Assembly (NCBI GenBank): GCA_902797565.1
Contig: CADBTO010000001.1
Coordinates: 1 to 10,350 of the forward strand
Length of the DNA: 10,350 bases
Source of the DNA: an uncultured Lachnospiraceae bacterium
GTDB taxonomy: Bacteria; Bacillota; Clostridia; Lachnospirales; Lachnospiraceae
Direction: 5' to 3'
A program made the position numbers and the translations under genes. Of the stretch, positions 1-6,167 are shown piece by piece; the stretch's first letter is position 1, and each line of letters opens with the position of its first letter. Below the pieces are notes generated by a model, which was not told the origin of the DNA, did not search any database, and saw only the letters and a program-made list of their open reading frames with translations.

Positions 1-29
1 CATAGCCGGGCGCACCCCGCGCGGCGAGC

Positions 30-55
30 CGGGCGGATTTGCATCCCCCTGCCCG
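30..55 (-). terminator. GC-rich hairpin downstream of the PTS-EAL gene
   Basis: Arms CGGGC (30-34) and GCCCG (51-55) pair. Inside them GGAT (35-38) pairs with ATCC (43-46) around a four-base loop, and CCCT (47-50) is left as a bulge. Read on the minus strand it begins 10 bp after the stop codon of the PTS-EAL gene and has a GCAA (GNRA-type) loop. There is no U-tract, so as an intrinsic terminator it is imperfect. It may instead be a copy of a palindromic intergenic repeat, because 15 bp (41-55) recur inverted at 6021-6035. Confidence 0.4.
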
Positions 56-64
56 ATCAACGTT

Positions 65-2203
65 TTATGCAGTTCCCTGCTTCCTGCTTCCCATCGAAAC
101 CAGCGCGTCTTTGTCAATGGCGGGGCTGTAGAGATAGCCCTGGTACAGCAGGCACCCGATTTGTTCCAATGCCTGTTTCTGTTCCTCTGTCTCGACGAAC
201 TCGGCAAGCACCTTGAAGTCCAGCGAATTTGACAGGTATACGATGGAATTGATGATTTCTTTCGTGCGGTTGTTGCTGAGGAGCGACTTGACGAGGTTCC
301 CGTCCAGCTTCACCAGGTCAAACTGGTTGTGCTGCAGGTACTGGAGGGACGTATGCCCCATGCTGAAGTCGTCCAGCGCGAACGTGTATCCGAACGAGCG
401 GATTTTCTGGATCAGCGCTCCGGTTTCTTCCGTGGTTGCAAGCGCCGTTTCCTCCGTGATCTCGATGCAGACATTTCCCGGTTTCAGCTCGCAGCGGGAT
501 GCCAGTTCCTTCAGGAACGGGACGAATTTTTTCTCAAACAGCGTTGTTACTGTGACATTGACGCTTAATTTGAAGGCATCTCCATAGACTTTCCGGAAAC
601 TCTCCGAATCGCGGATGGAACGCTCGATGATGTAGGTCTCCAGCCGGTAGAGATTGCCGCTTTCTTTAGCAAGATGGATTACGAGCGGCGGATAAATGAT
701 CCCGTATCGTTCGTGGTTCCAGCGGAGCAGGGATTCTGCGCCAATGCACTGGTTTTTGTTGTTGAACTGCGGCTGGTACTTGATCAGCAGCGGGCTTTCC
801 AGATTCTTTGCGGAAGCAGATGATGCGGAGGAGGCCAGGGAGACCTCAAGGTCGCTCGCCAGGAGTTTGGCAAGACGGCCCGCATTGCCTTCGCATTCTG
901 TAAGAACCACTTCTTCCGTGGTTTCTTCGCTTTTCTTCAGGATGCCGACCAGTTCATTCATCGCGGAAGAAGATTCATTCAGCGATTTCTTTTCATACAT
1001 AATCACGAACGGCGCATAGCAGGCAGTTGCGATCAGGATGTTTGCAAGCTGGACCAGGATGCCGCGGATGGAACCTGTTGCAACGAAACCACTCAGGAAC
1101 GCCGGTGTTGTCCAGACCACCTCGGTTGTGACCAGCGGCAGGAATCCTGCCTTTGTCATCAGGAAGGCATTCGTATAGGCCAGGATCGGAGCCAGGATGA
1201 ACGGGATGAGCATCATCGGGTTGTAGATCACCGGGAGTCCGAATACAAGCAGTTCGCCGATGTTGAAGATGTGCGGGAAAAACGCCATGCCCGCAAGCTT
1301 TTTGGTGGAACTGCGCTTCCCGAAGATCAGCGCGGCAAGCAGGAGGCCGAGCATGCATCCCGTCCCGCCCATATTGACAAACGTGTCGATAAAGCTTTTT
1401 GAAACGATTTCTCCGGGGAGGATCGAAACAAACATGTCCTCTGCCACCTGGTTCAGCACATTGTTTCCATGGATGCCGAACCACCACATGATACTGATCA
1501 ATGCCAGGAACAGCAGCCCGCTGGAATAGGAACGCTGCATCCGGAGGAAGAGCGTATCCACGGCGTTCATAAACAGATGCTGGATGCTCTGGACATGGAA
1601 GCACACGGTGATCAGGTAATTTGCCAGGGCAAAGCAGAAGACCGAGGCAAAGAGCGGCAGGATCACATGGAGCGCTGCATTGAATACGGAATCCGCACCG
1701 TCTACAAAAATCATTTTCCGGGTCTGGAACAGGCGCGCGAACTTCTGGAACAGGACGGCACCGATGATTCCGGCCAGAAGCGCGCTGAATACGCCCTGTC
1801 CGCTCAGCAGCGAGAAATCCGGTTCTCCGGAGAAGAAGCCCACAAGGATAAAATATCCGGTCAGGCTGCAAAGGAGGCTGCCAAACCGCAGGACAAGCCG
1901 TTCCCCTTCTTCTGTCTGGTTCATATAGCACAGGTTCAGCGCGATCGTGATATAGACCGCAAGAACCCCGACGGTTGCATGCTGGATGCTTTGGATCAGG
2001 TTCCGAATCGCTCCGCCCAGGAAGGCATTCAGGAAGTCCTGATACCCCTGGGCGGGGAATCCATTCAGCAGGACGGTCATGCTCCCGATGAACAGAATGG
2101 GGATCACCATGGCAAGACTGGTCCGTATGGAATGTGTAATCGTGTTTATGTTTTTGACTAGATATGTATTGACTGCTAATTCTTGAAACTTTTTTTGAAT
2201 CAT
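65..2203 (-). CDS. PTS IIC (Lac family)-EAL domain fusion; putative sugar-responsive c-di-GMP phosphodiesterase
   Basis: A 712-residue protein starting at ATG 2203, with AAAGGA six bases upstream. Residues about 20-405 form a polytopic channel of the lactose/cellobiose PTS IIC type, with GIHG at 243-246 and NIGE at 314-317. By analogy with ChbC-like transporters these hold the substrate-binding His and Glu; the usual Pro after NIGE is Leu318. A Ser/Glu-rich linker (about 406-470) leads to a C-terminal EAL domain (about 471-705). Its catalytic positions are present: E490 (signature ESL, not EAL), N549, E581 in EIT, D611-D612 in DDF, K632, E668 in AEFVET and Q688 in QGY. EAL domains hydrolyse c-di-GMP to pGpG. 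No IIA or IIB domain or neighbouring PTS gene is visible, so transport with phosphorylation is doubtful and ligand sensing is my inference. It lies 48 bp after the exported protein gene and probably shares its transcript. Similar PTS IIC-EAL fusions are known in clostridia. Confidence 0.9.
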   Translation of the reverse strand: MIQKKFQELAVNTYLVKNINTITHSIRTSLAMVIPILFIGSMTVLLNGFPAQGYQDFLNAFLGGAIRNLIQSIQHATVGVLAVYITIALNLCYMNQTEEGERLVLRFGSLLCSLTGYFILVGFFSGEPDFSLLSGQGVFSALLAGIIGAVLFQKFARLFQTRKMIFVDGADSVFNAALHVILPLFASVFCFALANYLITVCFHVQSIQHLFMNAVDTLFLRMQRSYSSGLLFLALISIMWWFGIHGNNVLNQVAEDMFVSILPGEIVSKSFIDTFVNMGGTGCMLGLLLAALIFGKRSSTKKLAGMAFFPHIFNIGELLVFGLPVIYNPMMLIPFILAPILAYTNAFLMTKAGFLPLVTTEVVWTTPAFLSGFVATGSIRGILVQLANILIATACYAPFVIMYEKKSLNESSSAMNELVGILKKSEETTEEVVLTECEGNAGRLAKLLASDLEVSLASSASSASAKNLESPLLIKYQPQFNNKNQCIGAESLLRWNHERYGIIYPPLVIHLAKESGNLYRLETYIIERSIRDSESFRKVYGDAFKLSVNVTVTTLFEKKFVPFLKELASRCELKPGNVCIEITEETALATTEETGALIQKIRSFGYTFALDDFSMGHTSLQYLQHNQFDLVKLDGNLVKSLLSNNRTKEIINSIVYLSNSLDFKVLAEFVETEEQKQALEQIGCLLYQGYLYSPAIDKDALVSMGSRKQGTA

Positions 2204-2251
2204 GGCTTATCCTTTGTTCTGGTGCTTGACCGAATGCTTGTTCTGATACTG

Positions 2252-3214
2252 TCAGATCTTTGTATATTTCTTTGATTTGTACTGATACAGGTACTCTGCG
2301 CCTTCCCGGCTGACTTTGCATGAAGTGGCCCCGATGTCATACGCAACGATGATATTGTCCGAACCCTTTTTGGAGCTGAGCGTCGCCAGAGTTTTCTTCC
2401 CGCTTCCATTCTGCTTGACCCGTCGGATGCAGCACTGCGTCATATACGGTGTTGTATAATCCGCGTAATAGGCATACTTTCCGACAAAACGCGCATTGTG
2501 TGCGGTTTTGGAGAGAAGCTTGATCTTTTTCAGCTTCCCGGAAGAAGCAATTTGATAAAGCGTGATTCTATAAGGGGAAACATCCGTGACATAATCATTA
2601 TTTGCAAGGACATATTTCCCGGAACGGGAGGTGATGTCCACATTGGCAGCAATTTTCTCCACGGCATCTTCGTCGTCTCCGATTTTGTACGCATAGGTAT
2701 CCATGCAGAAGTCGTCTTCGTTGATCCGGGTCAGGTAGACGTAGCCTTTGTAGATCGCCGAGATCCGGTAGTAGTCCGTGACGCCCAGGGAGCGCTTCGC
2801 ATAGGGCATATTCGCAACCCGGTAATAGTGGCCGTTGTCCAATTCGTAAAGCTTGAGATAATAATGGCCCTTGCTTTCTTTGATGTAGTAGAGAAGCTCG
2901 CCGTTGGTATACGCGTTCCACGTTACGTCGTATGCCTTCGTGTTGATCTTACTTTCACTACTGCCATAGTACAGCGTATCTTTCTTGCGCTGGAAATACA
3001 GGGAGCCGACCTTGTGTACCGAGGTATCGTCCGGCAGCTGCGCATAGCCGCTGGCTGCTTCTGCCGGTTTTGGAACCGCGAGCATTGCGCAGGCCGCCAG
3101 CAGGATCAGGGCAAGCAGAAGGGCCGGGCGGATCACGCGGATAACGGGCGCGTATGGCAGATTGATATCCTGCCGATTCGATGCAGGCTCTGTGTGTTGG
3201 AATGTTGTTTGCAT
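2252..3214 (-). CDS. Exported beta-propeller-like protein of unknown function (DUF5050-like)
   Basis: A 320-residue protein. I chose ATG 3214 because GGAGG sits seven bases upstream and the signal peptide then lies near the N-terminus; an open frame extends to 3370 but would add 52 residues that look like untranslated DNA. Residues 29-47 are strongly hydrophobic after Arg26/Arg29 and end in PKPAEAA, a signal peptidase I site near residue 53-54. A lipobox-like LAAC (39-42) inside the hydrophobic core is a weaker alternative. The mature part carries short repeats in which aromatic pairs follow a turn (DTLYYG, GELLYYIK, GHYYLKLYELDNG, KGYVYLT, GKYAYYAD). These resemble blades of the TolB/DUF5050-type propellers abundant in clostridial secretomes. 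No catalytic motif is visible. It is the first gene of a likely two-gene unit with the PTS-EAL protein, so an extracellular binding or sensing role is possible but unproven. Confidence 0.75.
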   Translation of the reverse strand: MQTTFQHTEPASNRQDINLPYAPVIRVIRPALLLALILLAACAMLAVPKPAEAASGYAQLPDDTSVHKVGSLYFQRKKDTLYYGSSESKINTKAYDVTWNAYTNGELLYYIKESKGHYYLKLYELDNGHYYRVANMPYAKRSLGVTDYYRISAIYKGYVYLTRINEDDFCMDTYAYKIGDDEDAVEKIAANVDITSRSGKYVLANNDYVTDVSPYRITLYQIASSGKLKKIKLLSKTAHNARFVGKYAYYADYTTPYMTQCCIRRVKQNGSGKKTLATLSSKKGSDNIIVAYDIGATSCKVSREGAEYLYQYKSKKYTKI

Positions 3215-3298
3215 AGTAAAGCCTCCTTCCATGGTATTCAGATGGTTTGGTCGATCGTATGGCAATCCGTTGGCCAGTCTGGCTGGATGCCATAAATA

Positions 3299-3327
3299 AA
3301 TGTACCAGAAGCGGCAGGAAAAGTCAA
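3299..3327 (-). promoter_or_regulatory. Leftward sigma-A promoter for the exported protein and PTS-EAL unit
   Basis: On the minus strand TTGACT (3322-3327) is separated by 17 bases from TACATT (3299-3304). A TG dinucleotide one base before the -10 makes it an extended -10 promoter. The -35 matches consensus at 5 of 6 positions and the -10 at 4 of 6. Transcription would start near 3292 and leave a leader of about 75-80 bases before ATG 3214. Confidence 0.55.
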
Positions 3328-3363
3328 GAATGGGATTGGCTGGGCCGGGACTTCCCTTTTTTA

Positions 3364-3392
3364 TTGACAAACCGATGGTATTTGGTTAAAAT
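3364..3392 (+). promoter_or_regulatory. Rightward sigma-A promoter for the M13 metallopeptidase
   Basis: TTGACA (3364-3369) is a perfect -35, followed after exactly 17 bases by TAAAAT (3387-3392), which matches the -10 at 5 of 6 positions. The start point would be near 3399, giving a leader of about 78 bases. The leader holds a small hairpin, TCCGG (3418-3422) with CCGGA (3427-3431). The leftward promoter faces away, with its -35 only 36 bp from this one. Confidence 0.75.
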
Positions 3393-3462
3393 CAACAGTT
3401 ATAAGACAGGGGCTGGATCCGGGTATCCGGAGAGGCATCTGTATGGCACCAGAAGATAGAGG

Positions 3463-3469
3463 AAAGGAG
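3463..3469 (+). promoter_or_regulatory. Ribosome binding site fixing the M13 peptidase start
   Basis: AAAGGAG lies seven bases before ATG 3477. A second in-frame ATG at 3483 would have a 13-base spacing, so 3477 is preferred. Confidence 0.75.
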
Positions 3470-3476
3470 TCATTGT

Positions 3477-5975
3477 ATGGGAATGAAACAGGAACATGGT
3501 GGAGAGGGAAGCAGGATCAAACTGCCGGGGAGGAGGTGCCTGGCGCTGCTGCTGGCACTTCTGCTTGCGGCGGGACTGCTGCCGCAGGCGGCGCTGCAGG
3601 AAGTGCAGGCGGCAAAACAGCCGAAGATCTCGGTTGACAGCAAGATCACGGCCGGGAAGAGCGGAAAAGTGACGGTGAAAAACCTTGCAAAGGGTCAGAA
3701 AGTCACGATTACCGTGAAAAAGACAAAGATCCTGCAAGCGGCAAAGCAGCAGGTCGTGGCTAAAAAAGCGGGCACGCAGACGGTGAAGCTGACCGGGGTC
3801 AAAGCCGGGAGCACGAAGGTTGTCGTGAAAGTCTTTTCCAAAGCAAAGGCGAAGGGCAAGTGGAAGCAGGTGGCGAAGGCTTCAGTTTCTGTCAAGGTGG
3901 TGAAGAAAGCGTCTTCCGGGAGCAAGCCGTCGTCTGGAGAAAACAAGGATGAAGGAGATGGCGCAAATACAGAAGCGCAGGATGAGGATCCGATCGCGCA
4001 GCGCGCGGCAGTGGAAAAACCCTGGGTGGACAGCAGTGTGGGCAATGCAGTGGCGCAGGGCTATATGCCGGAGCTGAAGGATGATTTTTATACAGCAGTC
4101 AACCAGGACAGGCTGAAGACGATGAAGCTGGATCCCAAGCATACGAGCGAAGGAACCGTTTATCAGCGGATGAATGACATCAGGGACCAGCGTGCGGCGA
4201 TCCTGAAGGATGAGAAGCTGACATCCCATGACGCGAAGCTGGTGAAGGATTTCTATGCCCTGTGGCTGGACTGGGACAGCAGGAATGCAAAGGGGCTGCA
4301 AGAAGCAAAGCCGCATGTCGAGGCGCTGGAAAAAGTCCAAAACCTGGAGGAACTGTCTGCGTATATGGCATCGGAGGAAGGAATTCTCTGGGGCGGGAAT
4401 TTTGCGCCGTTGGAAGTAGCGCCGGATCTGCTGGATTCTTCTAAGTACACGGTTCATATTTACAGTACCAGCCTGTCTCTCGGTGATTCGGCGGAATATA
4501 AGGAGCCGACGGCTTATGGACAGGCGATGGCGGCAGCCACGCAGGAATTGTATACCTATATGCTGCAGCGTTTCGGTTATGACGAGGCGCAGATCACGAA
4601 GCTTCTGGCGGACAGCAGTGCCTTTGAGAAGGAGATCGCCGCTGCGATTCCAACTTCCGCGGAGCAAATGACGGCGGGACCCCGTGAGATGTCCAATACG
4701 AAGACGAAAGCGGAGCTTCAGGCGGCGTCTCCGAATTATCCTTTGGTCCGGATTCTGGATGCAATGGGTTATGGCGAGTCGAAGCAGTTCAACCTGCTGA
4801 TTCCCAAAGCGCTGGAAAAGCTGAATGAACTGTATACACAGGAGCATTTTGAACAGCTGAAAGCATACCTTCTGGTAAACGAAGCGGTTTCGTTTATGGA
4901 ATTGACGGATGAGGAGGCATTCCGGAAGGGGCAGGAGCTTACAAACCAGCTGGGCGGGACGAGCGCGAGTTATCAGGATGAGGATTATGCGGTGGAATAT
5001 ACGCGCGCGATGCTCTCTACGTCGATGGCGAAGCTGTATGTGGAAAAGTATGTGGCGGACGGGACCAAGCAGGATATTACAGACCTGTGCACGAAGATTA
5101 AAGAATCCTACCGGAAGATGCTGGAGCAGGAAGACTGGATGACGGAGGAGACGAAGAAAAAAGCGCTGGAGAAGCTGGATGCGATCCGGATCAATGCGGT
5201 TTATCCGGATGTATGGACGGATACATCGAAGCTGTCCTTCAAGTCTAGGGAGGAAGGCGGAAGCTATCTGGATGCCTGTGTGGAACTTACGAAATACAAT
5301 TTCGCACTCAGCAAGTCTCGGATCAACCAGTCCGTAGACAAGAGAGGGTGGGCGTATGAAGCTGCAGATGAAGTGAATGCGGCATATAACGCGCAGGACA
5401 ATTCCATTACGGTCTTTGCGGGAATCCTGGATGGCGGGGTGTACAGCGTGGATATGTCCGAAGAGGAGAAGCTTGGGAGAATCGGGGCGATCATCGGGCA
5501 TGAGTTCTCCCATGCGTTCGATCAGTCCGGTTCGCAGTTTGACAAAGACGGCAACATCCAGAACTGGTGGTCCGAAGCGGATGCGAAGGCATTTGCGGAA
5601 CGTTCCGGGAAACTGGTGGCATATTATAACAAGATGGTGATGTTTGATGGCTCGAGCTGTAATGGTGCACTAGTGCAGGGAGAGGCAATGGCGGATATGG
5701 CGGGAATGAAGTCCGTTCTGATCTATGCGCAGGACAAGGAAAACGCGGGCGGGAGCTTCGATTATGACCGGTTTTTCCGTGCATTTGCGGATCTGTGGTG
5801 CTGTATTTCAACACCGGAATTTGAACAGTACCGGATTGCGGCGGATGAGCATCCGCTGGCATACCTGCGTGCGAATGTGACCTTGCAGCAGTTCGAAAAG
5901 TTTTATGAAACCTATGGCATCAAAGAGGGAGACGGCATGTACCTGGCACCGGAGGAGCGGGTTTCGGTCTGGTAA
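3477..5975 (+). CDS. Secreted M13 family (neprilysin/PepO-type) zinc metallopeptidase with N-terminal Ig-like domain
   Basis: An 832-residue exported endopeptidase. A signal peptide (Arg19-Arg20, hydrophobic core 21-35, cleavage near Ala45) is followed by a Lys/Val-rich domain (about 47-145) resembling bacterial Ig-like wall or spacer modules. A Ser/Asp/Glu linker (about 146-185) precedes the M13 domain. The M13 N-terminal motif DDFY is at 202-205. The substrate-strand motif NAAY is at 634-637. HEFSH at 675-679 gives zinc ligands H675 and H679 and catalytic E676, and GEAMAD gives zinc ligand E736 and D740. H792 and R798 in DEHPLAYLRAN match the transition-state His and substrate-binding Arg of neprilysin. 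The C-terminus ends in VSVW, like the terminal CxxW of eukaryotic members but without the Cys. The full catalytic set predicts an active peptidase that cleaves oligopeptides outside the cell. It has its own promoter and no obvious U-tract terminator. Confidence 0.95.
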   Translation: MGMKQEHGGEGSRIKLPGRRCLALLLALLLAAGLLPQAALQEVQAAKQPKISVDSKITAGKSGKVTVKNLAKGQKVTITVKKTKILQAAKQQVVAKKAGTQTVKLTGVKAGSTKVVVKVFSKAKAKGKWKQVAKASVSVKVVKKASSGSKPSSGENKDEGDGANTEAQDEDPIAQRAAVEKPWVDSSVGNAVAQGYMPELKDDFYTAVNQDRLKTMKLDPKHTSEGTVYQRMNDIRDQRAAILKDEKLTSHDAKLVKDFYALWLDWDSRNAKGLQEAKPHVEALEKVQNLEELSAYMASEEGILWGGNFAPLEVAPDLLDSSKYTVHIYSTSLSLGDSAEYKEPTAYGQAMAAATQELYTYMLQRFGYDEAQITKLLADSSAFEKEIAAAIPTSAEQMTAGPREMSNTKTKAELQAASPNYPLVRILDAMGYGESKQFNLLIPKALEKLNELYTQEHFEQLKAYLLVNEAVSFMELTDEEAFRKGQELTNQLGGTSASYQDEDYAVEYTRAMLSTSMAKLYVEKYVADGTKQDITDLCTKIKESYRKMLEQEDWMTEETKKKALEKLDAIRINAVYPDVWTDTSKLSFKSREEGGSYLDACVELTKYNFALSKSRINQSVDKRGWAYEAADEVNAAYNAQDNSITVFAGILDGGVYSVDMSEEEKLGRIGAIIGHEFSHAFDQSGSQFDKDGNIQNWWSEADAKAFAERSGKLVAYYNKMVMFDGSSCNGALVQGEAMADMAGMKSVLIYAQDKENAGGSFDYDRFFRAFADLWCCISTPEFEQYRIAADEHPLAYLRANVTLQQFEKFYETYGIKEGDGMYLAPEERVSVW

Positions 5976-6000
5976 TCCGCACGCCCGAATGGTGGCTATA

Positions 6001-6075
6001 GGGATTCGCATCCCGCGCGGCGGGCAGGGGGATGCGCGCCCTCACAGCAAGCAGTGGGATATGCATCTCCCTGCT
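6001..6075. repeat. GC-rich palindromic intergenic element, part of the 5976-6167 gap
   Basis: Three nested or adjacent palindromes lie here. GGGAT (6001-6005) pairs with ATCCC (6010-6014) around four bases. GCATCCC (6008-6014) can instead pair with GGGATGC (6029-6035). Arms of ten bases (6050-6059 and 6066-6075) pair with one mismatch and one G-T around six bases. The 15 bases at 6021-6035 recur inverted at 41-55, and CCCGCGCGGCG (6012-6022) recurs directly at 16-26. No U-tract follows, so this looks like a dispersed REP-like element more than a simple terminator. The rest of the 192-bp gap shows no gene. Confidence 0.55.
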
Positions 6076-6167
6076 CAGTCCGCCATCCGATGGGGGTGGA
6101 GAAAAAGATTTTCGCGGCAGGCGGAGTGCGTGATACTGGGTTGTGGAAAGGAAGCAGGTGGAAACAT

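Noticed and set aside
1469..2161. Plus-strand open frame of 230 codons opposite the PTS IIC region
   Set aside because: The composition is that of an antisense shadow (Asp, Gln and Arg rich). No promoter or ribosome site supports it, and the opposite strand encodes clear membrane helices.
993..2321. Minus-strand open frame of 442 codons
   Set aside because: It overlaps the PTS-EAL gene in another frame, is rich in Arg, Pro and His, and has no ribosome site or recognisable motif.
3089..3100. Lipobox LAAC in the exported propeller protein
   Set aside because: It sits inside the hydrophobic core and is followed by a further hydrophobic stretch ending in a good AEA signal peptidase I site. Lipoprotein status is possible but less likely.
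3882..5513. Long open frame (543 codons) on the minus strand
   Set aside because: It lies wholly inside the M13 peptidase gene. Its product is Arg/Ile/Leu-rich with no domain, and the plus strand carries the full M13 motif set.
6109..6137. Possible promoter TTTTCG-17-GATACT before the gene at 6168
   Set aside because: Matches are only about 3 of 6 and 4 of 6, too weak to annotate.
6054..6167. Upstream start sites (GTG 6054, ATG 6090) for the spermidine synthase-like protein
   Set aside because: Neither has a ribosome site, and 6054 lies within a palindromic hairpin. ATG 6168 is preceded by AGGTGG.
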